A program made the translations under genes and the position numbers. From Clostridia bacterium (GTDB taxonomy: Bacteria > Bacillota > Clostridia > Christensenellales > Borkfalkiaceae): a DNA stretch of 64,000 bases. Each line of letters begins with the position of its first letter. Position 1 is the first letter of the stretch. A model generated the notes under the pieces. That model ran no database searches. It was not told where the DNA came from and saw only the letters and a program-made list of their open reading frames with translations. Location: assembly GCA_017465145.1 (NCBI GenBank), contig JAFTWU010000003.1, forward strand, positions 84,579-148,578, in the 5' to 3' direction. This document shows, in pieces, positions 34,465 to 43,976 of the stretch.

Positions 34465-36762
34465 ATGAACACCAAAGATTTAGAAATTAAAATATTAGAG
34501 ATGGCAGGGCGTATCAAAACCTTGCGTGAAATTGAAGGCCTTACCCCTGAAGAAATGGCGGTAAAGGTCGGTGTTTCCGCAGAAGATTACGCTAGTTACG
34601 AATCGGGCAAAAGGGACTTAAACTTTGCCTTTTTATACCGTTGCGCCGCAGCCTTAAACGTTGACGTTACCGATATTATCGAAGGTACTAGCCCTAAACT
34701 TGCAGGCTATACTTTAACCCGCCGTGGCGAAGGTCAAGAAATTCAAAAGGCACACGGTATGACTTACTTTAACCTTGCATCTGCATTTAAAAAGCGTATT
34801 GCAGAACCACTTTACGTTGTTGCCGACTATGAAGAGGGGGCGGAAGATAAGGAAATTGAAGTTACCACCCACGAAGGGCAAGAATGCGATATCGTAGTAT
34901 CTGGCGCGTTGAAAGTTCAAGTTGGCGAACACGTGGAAATCTTGCACGAAGGGGACAGTATTTATTACGACTCTTCTAAACCCCACGGTATGATAGCAGT
35001 TGAAGGTAGCGACTGTATTTTCTATGCAATCGTTCTTAATCCGTCGGGCGCACCTATCGACAAGTTGGTGCACGCGGGCACTAGGGAAATTAACCTTAAA
35101 CCCATAAAGAAACACGCTAAGTCTAACCGTCGCAGGGTTTGGGAAGATTTCGTTATCCCCACCGAAAACGAAGAAGGTATTTTACAAGCAATTGACTTTA
35201 AAAATCAAGATAAATTTAACTTTGCTTTCGACGTTATCGATAGACTAGGCGTAGAACAACCCGACAAGGTTGCTATGCTACACATCTCTAAAGATAAAAC
35301 GGAAAGAAAGGTTACCTTTGCAGACTTAAAAAGGGCGTCTTCACAAACGGCAAACTACTTTAAGTCGCTAGGCATTAAGAAAGGCGATAAGGTTATGCTT
35401 ATCTTAAAGCGCCACTATCAATTCTGGTTCAGTATGATAGCATTACATAAAATCGGCGCTATCGCAATTCCCGCAACCAACCAACTTAAAGAACACGATA
35501 TTACCTATAGACTTAATAAAGCAGGGGTTAAAATGATTATTTGTACCCCCGACGATAACGTTCCTGAAGAAGTTGAAAAGTCAAAGGCAAACAGCCCTTC
35601 TCTAGAAACTATGGTTATAGTTAACGGTAGCCGTGATGGTTGGCGCAGTTTTGACGAAGAATATTCGCTTTATACGGGTAAGTTTGAAAGAACGGAAAAT
35701 TCACCCTGTGGCGAAGATATTATGCTTATGTATTTTACTTCGGGTACTACGGGCAACCCCAAGATTGCTATGCACGATTATAAATACCCATTAGGGCACT
35801 TTATAACGGCAAAATATTGGCACTCAGTTAACCCAGACGGCTTGCATTTATCTATTTCAGATACCGGTTGGGCAAAGGCGGCGTGGGGTAAAATCTACGG
35901 TCAATGGCTTTGCGAAGCAGGTTTATTTATCTACGACTTCGACCGCTTTGACGCTAACGATATATTGCCTATGTTTGCAAAACATAACGTTACCACCTTC
36001 TGCGCACCACCCACTATGCTACGCTTAATGATAAAGCAAGATTTATCAAGATTCGATTTGTCTACCATAGAACATATGTCTACGGCGGGTGAAGCGCTTA
36101 ACCCAGAAGTATTTAAGCAATTTGAACTTGCAACCGGCTTAAAGATTATGGAAGGCTTTGGTCAAACGGAAACCACCGTTGCGCTTGCTAACCTTGCGGG
36201 CACTAGAACAAGGCTTGGTTCAATGGGTAAACCCGTTCCGCTATACGATATTAAACTTGTTAACAGCGAAGATAAAGAAGTTGGCAAGGGTGAAGTTGGC
36301 GAAATAGTTATTAACGTTGCAAACGGCCACCCCTGTGGTCTTTTCAAGGGTTATTATAAAGACGAAGAAAAGACTGCCGACGCTTTCCGTAACGGCTTAT
36401 ACCACACGGGCGACACCGCTTGGCGCGACGAAGACGGATACTTCTGGTACGTTGGTAGGGTAGACGACGTTATTAAATCTAGTGGTTACCGCATAGGGCC
36501 ATTTGAAATTGAAAACGTTATTATGGAACTACCTTACGTTTTAGAATGTGGCGTTTCTGCAGAGCCTGATGAAGTTCGCGGTCAAGTAGTTAAAGCAAGC
36601 ATCGTTTTAGTTAAGGGAACGGAACCCACCGACGCGCTTAAGAAGGAAATTCAAGAATACGTTAAACTTCATACCGCGCCTTATAAATATCCAAGAATTA
36701 TCGTTTTCCGTGAGGAACTTCCCAAAACGGCTAGCGGTAAAATTATGCGTAATAAACTATAA
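34465..36762 (+). CDS. XRE-cupin-acyl-CoA ligase fusion protein
   Basis: 765 residues in three parts. Residues about 12-72 form an XRE helix-turn-helix (RIKTLREIEGLTPEEMA, YESGKRDLNF). Residues about 95-195 form a small cupin (VVSGALKVQVGEHVEILHEGD, HGMIAVEGSD). Residues about 220-765 are a full AMP-forming acyl-CoA ligase: P-loop YFTSGTTGNPKIAMH, GFGQTET, YHTGD, and the catalytic Lys in KTASGKIMRNK at the C-terminus. It activates a carboxylic acid, perhaps aromatic or medium-chain, to the CoA ester and may itself sense a ligand. The T-box leader ties it to amino-acid supply, which is unusual for this enzyme class. Confidence 0.88.
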   Translation: MNTKDLEIKILEMAGRIKTLREIEGLTPEEMAVKVGVSAEDYASYESGKRDLNFAFLYRCAAALNVDVTDIIEGTSPKLAGYTLTRRGEGQEIQKAHGMTYFNLASAFKKRIAEPLYVVADYEEGAEDKEIEVTTHEGQECDIVVSGALKVQVGEHVEILHEGDSIYYDSSKPHGMIAVEGSDCIFYAIVLNPSGAPIDKLVHAGTREINLKPIKKHAKSNRRRVWEDFVIPTENEEGILQAIDFKNQDKFNFAFDVIDRLGVEQPDKVAMLHISKDKTERKVTFADLKRASSQTANYFKSLGIKKGDKVMLILKRHYQFWFSMIALHKIGAIAIPATNQLKEHDITYRLNKAGVKMIICTPDDNVPEEVEKSKANSPSLETMVIVNGSRDGWRSFDEEYSLYTGKFERTENSPCGEDIMLMYFTSGTTGNPKIAMHDYKYPLGHFITAKYWHSVNPDGLHLSISDTGWAKAAWGKIYGQWLCEAGLFIYDFDRFDANDILPMFAKHNVTTFCAPPTMLRLMIKQDLSRFDLSTIEHMSTAGEALNPEVFKQFELATGLKIMEGFGQTETTVALANLAGTRTRLGSMGKPVPLYDIKLVNSEDKEVGKGEVGEIVINVANGHPCGLFKGYYKDEEKTADAFRNGLYHTGDTAWRDEDGYFWYVGRVDDVIKSSGYRIGPFEIENVIMELPYVLECGVSAEPDEVRGQVVKASIVLVKGTEPTDALKKEIQEYVKLHTAPYKYPRIIVFREELPKTASGKIMRNKL

Positions 36763-36783
36763 TAATTATGCGAAATTAAAATT

Positions 36784-36810
36784 AACCCCTTGTTTACAAG
36801 GGGTTTTTCT
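36784..36810 (+). terminator. Intrinsic terminator of the ligase gene
   Basis: AACCCCTTG (36784-36792), loop TTTA, CAAGGGGTT (36797-36805), then T-tract. Confidence 0.85.
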
Positions 36811-36820
36811 TTTTTGCCTA

Positions 36821-36849
36821 TTGAAAAACAAGCGGGCGTATGATAAAAT
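36821..36849 (+). promoter_or_regulatory. Promoter of the Sel1-repeat gene
   Basis: TTGAAA (36821-36826), 17 bases, TAAAAT (36844-36849). Confidence 0.55.
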
Positions 36850-36876
36850 AAAACAAATTTATTCTAGGGGAATACT

Positions 36877-38880
36877 ATGTCAAGTTTTACCGACCAAATT
36901 GCATATGCCTATAAATTATACCAAAGGGGGGAACACCTTAAGGCGCACCAACTTGCAATTGACCTATACGTGCAAAACGAATTGCCGGAACTAGCCTTTT
37001 TAATAGGGCTTATAAGATTTGAAAACAAGTGCCCGTTGCCAAGGGGCTATGCAGAACTTTGGATGAACTTTATCTTAGAAGCCGCGAACGAAGGCTACGA
37101 CCCCGCTTGTCAATTTTTAGGCAACGCTTATTATAGCGGTAATAAAGTCCCTAAAGACTTCGATAAGGCGTTTAAGTGGTATACTAAGGCTGCTAATAAG
37201 GGCGACCCCTTTTCTTATTATATGCTTGGCAAAATGTACGAAAACGGTCTAGGTGTTAACGTTGACTCAAGCCTTTCTAAATGGTACTTTGAAACGGCTG
37301 CGCAAATGGGCTCGTATGACGCACAAAAATACCTTGCGGAACTTAGTTATTACGTAAAAAAAGATTATAAAAGGGCAGAGCAATTTTACTTGCTTCTTGC
37401 TGCAAACCAGTCCGCTCCGCTTAAAGAACGCGCTACGGCACAAAGTAGCTTGGCGTATTTTTATAGGGGCAATAATGGGTTTATTAAAGATGATGCAAAG
37501 GCAAGATATTATTCGGGCTTAGCGCTTAAAAATGGCGAAAAAGGGGAAGCAATTCATTATGCAAGTGCTTGTTTTAAGGGCGAAGGCGGTCCGAAAGATT
37601 ATAAAGAAGCGATTTACGGTTATAAAATCTTAGCCGAAAAGGGAGAGCCTGTCGGCTGGGCGTATCTAGGCTTAATTTACAATAACGGCGGTTACGGGTG
37701 TACTGCCGATTATGATATGGCGTTTAAGTGTTACGATAAAGGTGCTGTTTTAGGCGTTGCATCTTGCTATTTGGCACTTGCAAGATATTATTTTTGGGGG
37801 CGTGCCGTAATAAAGGACTATAACACGGCAATTTTTTGGTGCAATAAAGCCGTTGCCAAAAACGTTAACGGTGCAACCGAACTTTTAAAAGAAATTAACG
37901 ACACTATTAATAAAGAAGAAAAGGAAAAGCGCGAACAAAAAGAGAAAGAAGATAGAGAAAGGCGCGAAAGAGAAGAGCGTGAAAAAAGTGAGCGTGAAGA
38001 AAAAGAAAGAAAGGAAAGGGAAGAAAAAGCCCGTCGCGAAAGAGAAGAACGAGAACGTAGGGAAAGACAAGAGCGAGAAGAACGCGAAAGACAACTTGTC
38101 GAACGAAAAGCTAAAGAAGAAAAAGAGAAGCTTGAAAGACAAGAAAGAGAAAGACGCGAAAAAGAAGAGCTTGAAAGAAAGTTAGCTGAAGAAAGAAAAC
38201 GTAGAGAAAAAGCTGAACGTGAAAGGAGAATTGCCGAAGAAAGAGCCAAAGAAGAAAGACTAAAGGCAGAGAGAGAAAAACAAAAAGAGCAAGAACTTAA
38301 AAGGAAACAAAATCAATTAGATAATCTTATAGCAAACTCAGGTATTAATTTTACTGAAGAAGAAATAGCGTATATGAAAAGCGCTGCAAAGTGTTTAGAT
38401 GAAATAAGGGCGTTAGAATTGGATAAAAAGCCTATTGACCCTGCCTACGACCCAGACGGTGTGTTTGAAAAGGCTAAGGCAGGAGATATTTCTGCACAAA
38501 ACCAACTTGCACGCACCTTACAATCAAATAAAGTTCCTAAAAAAGATTATCAAAGTTCACTATATTGGTACTTAAAAGCGGCAGATAAATTAGATATAGA
38601 AGGCGTTGCTAATGTCGGTGCTTGCTTTTTTAGTGGCAACGGCATAGAAATGAGTAAAACAAATAATCTTGGCTACGCTTGTTTGATTGCCTTGTTATCT
38701 AAAGACAATATGATATTCTTTGCTCGTGCAGGTAGACTATATTTTGGTTATCACGGTATAAAAAAGAGTTTCGCAGATGCTAAAAGGTGGCTTAGCGAAA
38801 TGGAAAAACACGGCAAATATTGTGACGCTCAAATTATAGACGATTTTAGAGAAGAAATAAAAATAGAAGAATCGCGTTAA
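36877..38880 (+). CDS. Sel1-repeat protein with a long charged helix
   Basis: 667 residues. Residues about 40-345 hold seven or eight Sel1-like repeats (for example PACQFLGNAYYSG then DFDKAFKWYTKAANKG). Residues about 345-485 are almost only Glu, Lys and Arg (REREEREK, ERKEREEKARRE), the pattern of a stable single alpha-helix or coiled coil. Two or three more Sel1 repeats close the protein (AGDISAQNQLARTL, SSLYWYLKAADK). It has no signal peptide. Sel1 proteins are scaffolds, and the stiff helix would hold two such scaffolds some 20 nm apart. Partners unknown. GGGG precedes the start. Confidence 0.85.
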   Translation: MSSFTDQIAYAYKLYQRGEHLKAHQLAIDLYVQNELPELAFLIGLIRFENKCPLPRGYAELWMNFILEAANEGYDPACQFLGNAYYSGNKVPKDFDKAFKWYTKAANKGDPFSYYMLGKMYENGLGVNVDSSLSKWYFETAAQMGSYDAQKYLAELSYYVKKDYKRAEQFYLLLAANQSAPLKERATAQSSLAYFYRGNNGFIKDDAKARYYSGLALKNGEKGEAIHYASACFKGEGGPKDYKEAIYGYKILAEKGEPVGWAYLGLIYNNGGYGCTADYDMAFKCYDKGAVLGVASCYLALARYYFWGRAVIKDYNTAIFWCNKAVAKNVNGATELLKEINDTINKEEKEKREQKEKEDRERREREEREKSEREEKERKEREEKARREREERERRERQEREERERQLVERKAKEEKEKLERQERERREKEELERKLAEERKRREKAERERRIAEERAKEERLKAEREKQKEQELKRKQNQLDNLIANSGINFTEEEIAYMKSAAKCLDEIRALELDKKPIDPAYDPDGVFEKAKAGDISAQNQLARTLQSNKVPKKDYQSSLYWYLKAADKLDIEGVANVGACFFSGNGIEMSKTNNLGYACLIALLSKDNMIFFARAGRLYFGYHGIKKSFADAKRWLSEMEKHGKYCDAQIIDDFREEIKIEESR

Positions 38881-39005
38881 AAATACAAAAAAATTTTAAA
38901 AAACATATAGCGCAAATATAAAAGTTATGGTAAAATAATTTTGCATTAAGGAAATAACGCCTTTTTGCTAATAAATTTACAAAAAATCTTAAGGAGAATA
39001 AAATT

Positions 39006-39542
39006 ATGAATAAGTACAAGGGCACTCAAACTGAAAAGAACTTAGAAGCCGCTTTTGCCGGCGAATCTCAAGCAAGAAATAAGTATACCTATTTTGCATC
39101 AGTTGCTAAAAAAGAAGGTTACGAACAAATTGCTGCAATCTTCCAAAAGACTGCTGATAACGAAAAAGAACACGCAAAACTTTGGTTCAAAGAACTTCAA
39201 GGTATCGGCGACACCGCTGCTAACTTAAAGGCTGCTGCAGAAGGCGAAAACTATGAATGGACTGATATGTATGCTGGTTTTGCTAAAACCGCTGAAGAAG
39301 AAGGTTTCCCCGAACTCGCTGCACGTTTCCGTTTAGTTGCTGCCGTTGAAAAGGCACACGAAGAACGCTATCGTGCACTTCTTAAAAACGTTGAACTTGC
39401 AGAAGTATTTGCAAAATCTGAAGTTAAGGTATGGGAATGCCGTAACTGTGGTCATCTAGTTGTAAGCGACAAAGCACCTAAACTTTGCCCCACTTGCTTA
39501 CATCCCCAAGCATACTTTGAACTTCACGAAGAAAACTATTAA
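39006..39542 (+). CDS. rbr: Rubrerythrin
   Basis: 178 residues. The N-terminal ferritin-like domain has the two ExxH-type di-iron motifs ([10 protein letters not shown]-like [16 protein letters not shown], and EKAHEERY), and the C-terminal rubredoxin-like domain has CRNCGH and [11 protein letters not shown]. Rubrerythrin reduces hydrogen peroxide with electrons from NADH via rubredoxin and protects anaerobes from oxygen. Strong AAGGAG; codon use is the most biased here, in line with high expression. Monocistronic. Confidence 0.97.
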   Translation: MNKYKGTQTEKNLEAAFAGESQARNKYTYFASVAKKEGYEQIAAIFQKTADNEKEHAKLWFKELQGIGDTAANLKAAAEGENYEWTDMYAGFAKTAEEEGFPELAARFRLVAAVEKAHEERYRALLKNVELAEVFAKSEVKVWECRNCGHLVVSDKAPKLCPTCLHPQAYFELHEENY

Positions 39543-39577
39543 GATTTTATATAGTTTAACTTCTATTAGGTTAAAAT

Positions 39578-39607
39578 TAAAGCCACGCTTTCTAGCGTGG
39601 CTTTTTA
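39578..39607. terminator. Bidirectional intrinsic terminator
   Basis: AGCCACGCT (39581-39589), loop TTCT, AGCGTGGCT (39594-39602), then TTTT. Confidence 0.85.
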
Positions 39608-39643
39608 GTTGTTTTTTAGCGGGACGTTTTCGCTGTCCCGTGG

Positions 39644-41206
39644 CTATTTTATAACTACTTTTTCCCTTTTGTTTATCCTTTTTCGGCGTGTAATTTTGTC
39701 ATTTTTTAATAGTGAACTTTTCACTTTTTCTATAAGCGGTTTAACTTCAATAAGGTTAAACCCTAGGGCTAGCGCGCTATAAAAGGCTACCATAACCAAA
39801 GCGCAAACGACAAGGGTAAAGAAAGAACCTAAAAGAGATAAAAGCATTTTTTCTAGCATAATCCCCACTAGCGCGGTGGGAAAAAGCAGGGAAATAGTTC
39901 CAACCAAAAACCGCTTGTATCTAGGTTTTTCAACACAACTTTTGTTTATCAATCTTAGGTTTAGAATAGTAGTTAATCCGTAAACGAAAGTAAGCCCGAC
40001 GATTAGAGAATAAACCCCCATAACGCTTGGCAAAAACCATATAGAAAGAAGCATAAACACCCCGCTTATAACGTAGTAAATAAGCGTTTTGTTTTCTAGG
40101 CCGATAGAGTTTAGCATGCTTGTCGTAACGGAAGAAAGCGCCATAAAAATCATTAAAAAGCAACTTGCCGTCAGGTATTTTCCGCTTTCGTGTCCGCCGA
40201 AAATCAAAATGCCTATTTCTTCACCGCAAACCAAAAAAACGGGTATAAAAACGCAACTTAAAACGGTGGCAAACTTTATTGCCTTTTCAATATCGCGCCT
40301 TAAATAATAGTGGCGTTTTTTGTAATAATTTTCGGCAATTTCAGGCACTAAAACTAGGGTAAAACTGCCGATTAGCGTCGTTGGGATAAAAAGCAAGGGA
40401 ATTGCTTGCCCCATAGCAGAGCCAAACGCACTCATTGCCAAGGATTCGCTCATACCCGCAGCCACAAGCCTAATCGGTAAAATTACCGAAACAAGCGACA
40501 TAGCAAGCGAAGTTGCCGTGCGCATTGCCGTAATAGGCGCGGCGGATTTTATAAGAGGTTTTAACTCTGTTTTTGGGTTTTTAAGTTTATTCTTCCTAAC
40601 GAAAAATACTATGCTTGCCGTGGTAAACGAAAAGATATAAGATATTAAAACGGCAACGCCCGCGCGGAAAGCACCGTCGTAAATATCGGTGCAAAACGTT
40701 ATTAAAATTATGCCGACTATAATCATAACGGCTTCTTCTAAAAGTTCTATTATGCTATACGGTAAAAAGTCTTTGTTGCCCCAAAACACACCGCGAATAA
40801 CGGCGTAAAGAGAAGTGAAAACTAGCCCCGGCAACACTATCAAAAAGATTTTCAAGGCGCGCTCGTCTGCAAAAAGAAAGGAAAGTTTTCCACCTAAAAT
40901 ATAAAAAAGAGCGCATACGGGCACGGCTATAAGAAGGGTAAATCCAAGCCCCGCCGTTATCACTTTATAAACGGAATCGGTTTTGCCTTCCGCCTTATAT
41001 TTGGTCATAAGACGGGACACGGTAACGGGCGTACCCGAACTGCAAAGTGTTAGTAAAAGTGCAAAAATTGATAGAGCAACTTGATATAGCCCCATGCCTT
41101 CCGCCCCTATGGTGCGCGAAAGGTAAATTCTATACAAAAACCCAAGAAATTTTTCACATATCGAAAACACGGTAACTATAGCAACCGTCTTAAAAAACCT
41201 TCTCAA
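39644..41206 (-). CDS. SpoVB/MurJ-type lipid flippase of the MOP superfamily
   Basis: 520 residues with about 14 membrane segments. The N-terminus (TVFSICEKFLGFLYRIYLSRTIGAEGMGLYQ) matches the SpoVB/YtgP branch of the polysaccharide transporter family, which flips lipid-linked cell-wall or cortex precursors. The C-terminal tail is Lys/Arg-rich and cytoplasmic. It faces the LysM gene divergently. Whether it acts in sporulation or vegetative wall synthesis cannot be told. Confidence 0.88.
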   Translation of the reverse strand: MRRFFKTVAIVTVFSICEKFLGFLYRIYLSRTIGAEGMGLYQVALSIFALLLTLCSSGTPVTVSRLMTKYKAEGKTDSVYKVITAGLGFTLLIAVPVCALFYILGGKLSFLFADERALKIFLIVLPGLVFTSLYAVIRGVFWGNKDFLPYSIIELLEEAVMIIVGIILITFCTDIYDGAFRAGVAVLISYIFSFTTASIVFFVRKNKLKNPKTELKPLIKSAAPITAMRTATSLAMSLVSVILPIRLVAAGMSESLAMSAFGSAMGQAIPLLFIPTTLIGSFTLVLVPEIAENYYKKRHYYLRRDIEKAIKFATVLSCVFIPVFLVCGEEIGILIFGGHESGKYLTASCFLMIFMALSSVTTSMLNSIGLENKTLIYYVISGVFMLLSIWFLPSVMGVYSLIVGLTFVYGLTTILNLRLINKSCVEKPRYKRFLVGTISLLFPTALVGIMLEKMLLSLLGSFFTLVVCALVMVAFYSALALGFNLIEVKPLIEKVKSSLLKNDKITRRKRINKREKVVIK

Positions 41207-41280
41207 AAAACTTTAAGCCCCTTTTAGTGAAATAATCTAGTTTAATTCTATTCGCGCCCCACCTTAAATATAATATCGGT

Positions 41281-41562
41281 ATGAAAAAGTTTTTTTATCG
41301 CGTTTGTCGTGGCGACACTCTTTTAAGCGTTTGCAATAGACTAAACGCCCCCGTTTTTGCCGTAATAAAAAACAACAATATCACGCGTGAAATTAAAGAA
41401 GGCGACCTTATCTATATTGAAAGTTTTGAAAACGTTCACAAAGTTTTACCTTTTGAAGATTTACCCGCTTTGGCAAGGCGGTTAAGGGTAAGTGAAGGGG
41501 AAATTTTATTAAAAAACGGCAATCCGCCCTATTTTTATTACGGGCTAACGGTATATCTATAG
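41281..41562 (+). CDS. Small LysM-domain protein
   Basis: 93 residues without a signal peptide. Two LysM-like units: YRVCRGDTLLSVCNRLNAP with EGDLIYIE (about 6-50), and a shorter second one (DLPALARRLRVSEGEILLKN). LysM binds peptidoglycan or chitin; without an export signal it may act before secretion or in the mother cell of a spore. TATAAT (41269-41274) lies six bases before the ATG and no ribosome site is present, so it looks leaderless. The last codons are part of a 33-base direct repeat (41548-41580 and 41582-41614). Confidence 0.75.
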   Translation: MKKFFYRVCRGDTLLSVCNRLNAPVFAVIKNNNITREIKEGDLIYIESFENVHKVLPFEDLPALARRLRVSEGEILLKNGNPPYFYYGLTVYL

Positions 41563-41614
41563 CGCACTATACAAATTTTATACGGTATATCTATAGTGCA
41601 CAATATAAATTTTA
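41548..41614. repeat. Tandem 33-base repeat over the LysM stop codon
   Basis: Two copies, 41548-41580 and 41582-41614, each beginning ACGGTATATCTATAG and differing at three positions. The first holds the LysM stop. Confidence 0.7.
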
Positions 41615-41680
41615 TTAAGTTGCAAAATATAAGCCGTGCAATTTTGCCTTACTTTTTGCCGTATAAATATATCAAAAATA

Positions 41681-41712
41681 AAAAGCACCTAAATGGCGGG
41701 TGCTTTTCTTTT
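41681..41712 (+). terminator. Intrinsic terminator before ruvC
   Basis: AAAAGCACC (41681-41689) with GGTGCTTTT (41699-41707). Confidence 0.75.
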
Positions 41713-41721
41713 ACCCTTTTA

Positions 41722-41750
41722 TTGACTTTTTATATAATATAATATAAAAT
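41722..41750 (+). promoter_or_regulatory. ruvC promoter, leaderless arrangement
   Basis: TTGACT (41722-41727), 17 bases, TAAAAT (41745-41750), eight bases before ATG 41759. No ribosome site is present. Confidence 0.6.
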
Positions 41751-41758
41751 AAAATAGT

Positions 41759-42256
41759 ATGATAATAGTTGGGTTTGACCCCGGTCTTGCAACGCTTGGT
41801 TACGGGGTAATAAAAAAGGAAAAGGGCAAAAAGCCCGAAATGATTGATTACGGTATAGTTTCCACCCCTAAAGATGAAAATCTTGCCGTAAGACTTTGCA
41901 TGCTTGAAAAGGGCGTTAAGCAAATTATCGACACTTATAAACCCGATGAAATAGCAATAGAAGAACTGTTTTTTGCAAAGAACGTTAAAACGGCAATAGC
42001 CGTTGCCCACGCCCGCGGTGTAACTTTGCTTACTGCCGTTAAAGAGTGCGGTCAAATTTTCGAATATACCCCTTTGCAAATTAAACAAGCGCTAACGGGT
42101 TACGGCAGGGCGGATAAAAAGCAAATTCAACAAATGGTTAAAACCTTTCTTAACCTAAAAGCCGTTCCTAAGCCAGACGACGCGGCGGATGCCTTGGCGG
42201 TGGCGCTATGTCACGCGCAAACAAGTTCCATTTTAGGTGGCGCGTTTAGGATATAA
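41759..42256 (+). CDS. ruvC: Holliday junction endonuclease RuvC
   Basis: 165 residues. Dimeric resolvase that cuts Holliday junctions held by RuvAB. Catalytic acids: Asp in GFDPGLA (residue 7), Glu in IEELFF (about 68) and the DDAADALAVALCH end. First gene of a tight run with ruvA, ruvB, queA and tgt. It begins next to its -10 box and lacks a ribosome site. Confidence 0.96.
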   Translation: MIIVGFDPGLATLGYGVIKKEKGKKPEMIDYGIVSTPKDENLAVRLCMLEKGVKQIIDTYKPDEIAIEELFFAKNVKTAIAVAHARGVTLLTAVKECGQIFEYTPLQIKQALTGYGRADKKQIQQMVKTFLNLKAVPKPDDAADALAVALCHAQTSSILGGAFRI

Positions 42257-42337
42257 AGTTAATTTAGGTGGCGCTTTCGAATATAAAACTAGCGCAAGCG
42301 GAAAAGAAAAATTCAAGTAAAAATATAAAGGTAAATT

Positions 42338-42931
42338 ATGATAGGATACATTAGTGGCGAAGTAAAAAGCGCGCTAAACGGCGTGGTTTTACTCGTAAAT
42401 AACGGAATAGGCTATGAAATAACTTGTTCGGCATCGTCGTTTGACAAACTGTTAAAAGACGGGCGTGGCGAACTTTATACCTATATGGCGGTAAGAGAAG
42501 ACGGCGTTTCTCTTTACGGGTTTATAAGCCCAGAAGAAAAAAAGATGTTTTTACAATTAATTTCCGTTTCGGGCGTTGGCCCTAAAATGGGTATAACGGT
42601 TTTGTCGGGGTTAAGTTTAAGCGATTTGGCACTTAAGATTGCCACTAACGACGTTAAGGGGCTTTCCAAAGTAAAAGGTCTTGGCAAAAAGACGGCAGAG
42701 CGCATTATTTTGGAACTTCGCGAAAAGATAGGCACGGTTGATACCGAAACGGGCGAAGTTGTTACCGCCGTGGAAATTGACAAGGAAGAAGAAAACCAAG
42801 ACGCAGTTATCGCGCTTATGAGCCTTGGCTTTACCAAAATAGAATGCGTTAAGGCACTAGAAGGCGCAAAGCAAAGCGGTGCTAAAACCATTCAAGATTT
42901 TATCACTTACGCGCTTAAAAACATAAGGTAG
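42338..42931 (+). CDS. ruvA: Holliday junction protein RuvA
   Basis: 197 residues. Tetramer that grips the four-way junction and loads RuvB. Domain I OB fold ([11 protein letters not shown]), domain II with two helix-hairpin-helix units ([36 protein letters not shown]) and the C-terminal domain III that contacts RuvB ([17 protein letters not shown]). Four bases separate it from ruvB. Confidence 0.97.
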   Translation: MIGYISGEVKSALNGVVLLVNNGIGYEITCSASSFDKLLKDGRGELYTYMAVREDGVSLYGFISPEEKKMFLQLISVSGVGPKMGITVLSGLSLSDLALKIATNDVKGLSKVKGLGKKTAERIILELREKIGTVDTETGEVVTAVEIDKEEENQDAVIALMSLGFTKIECVKALEGAKQSGAKTIQDFITYALKNIR

Positions 42932-42935
42932 AAAA

Positions 42936-43976
42936 ATGGAAGAAGAAAGATTAGTTACAAGCACTAAAAACGATATAGAAACTGATATTGAAAACGTTTT
43001 GCGCCCAAAGTCAATGGAAGGCTACGTTGGTCAACAAAAAATTAAGGACAACCTTGCCATTTCTATCGCCGCTGCAAAAAAGCGTGGCGAAGCGCTAGAC
43101 CACGTTCTTTTATACGGTCCACCAGGACTTGGTAAAACTACGCTAGCGCACATTATCTCTGCTGAACTTGGCACGCAAATTAAGGTTACAAGTGGTCCTG
43201 CAATCTCTCATCAAGGCGACTTGGCGGCAATACTTACCAACCTTAACGACCGCGACGTGCTTTTTATTGATGAAATTCACCGCCTAAACCACCACGTAGA
43301 AGAAATTTTATATCCCGCAATGGAAGATTACTTTTTAGATTTAATCTTCGGTAAGGGCCCGTCTGCACAAAACGTGCAAATACCCTTGCCAAAGTTTACC
43401 TTAATCGGCGCAACTACTAAAGCGGGTATGTTATCTTCACCCTTGCGCGATAGGTTTGGCGTTATTTGTCGTTTGGAAAATTATTCTAAAGAAGAACTTA
43501 CCGAAATAGTTGAGCGCGCGGCAAAAATGCTTAACGTTGATATCGAAAAACAGGCGGCGGCGGAAATTGCTATGCGTAGCCGTGGCACACCGCGTATTGC
43601 AAACAGACTACTTCGCCGTGTCCGTGATTACGCCGACGTAAAGGGGCACGCTACCGTTCAACATTCCGATGCTAAAGGCGCACTTGCTATGCTTGAAATA
43701 GACGACCTTGGCTTAGATTTTATAGATATCCGCCTTCTTAAATCTATGGCGGAAAAATTTAACGGTGGACCTTGCGGTTTAGAAACTCTTGCCGCAACCA
43801 TTAACGAAGACGCCAACACTATAGAAGACGTTTACGAACCATATTTACTACAACTTGGCTTTATCGCACGTACACCGCGCGGTAGGGTTTTACTTAAAAA
43901 AGGTTACGACCACATAGGGCTTACCGCCCCCGAAAAAGACTTTAAGTTTACGGACAGTATAGATGAAAACAAGTGA
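42936..43976 (+). CDS. ruvB: Branch-migration helicase RuvB
   Basis: 346 residues. AAA+ hexameric motor that drives branch migration with RuvA. Walker [10 protein letters not shown], Walker [10 protein letters not shown], sensor [15 protein letters not shown], arginine finger region and winged helix ([12 protein letters not shown]). Its end overlaps the queA start by 14 bases. Confidence 0.98.
   Translation: MEEERLVTSTKNDIETDIENVLRPKSMEGYVGQQKIKDNLAISIAAAKKRGEALDHVLLYGPPGLGKTTLAHIISAELGTQIKVTSGPAISHQGDLAAILTNLNDRDVLFIDEIHRLNHHVEEILYPAMEDYFLDLIFGKGPSAQNVQIPLPKFTLIGATTKAGMLSSPLRDRFGVICRLENYSKEELTEIVERAAKMLNVDIEKQAAAEIAMRSRGTPRIANRLLRRVRDYADVKGHATVQHSDAKGALAMLEIDDLGLDFIDIRLLKSMAEKFNGGPCGLETLAATINEDANTIEDVYEPYLLQLGFIARTPRGRVLLKKGYDHIGLTAPEKDFKFTDSIDENK

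Noticed and set aside
36710-36994. A 94-residue ORF bridging the ligase end and the Sel1 start
   Set aside because: It crosses a terminator and promoter and overlaps two solid genes in another frame.
37818-38249. Several long reverse and alternate-frame ORFs over the Sel1 gene
   Set aside because: They mirror the Glu/Lys/Arg-rich repeat (runs of Ser/Leu/Phe) and have no ribosome sites.
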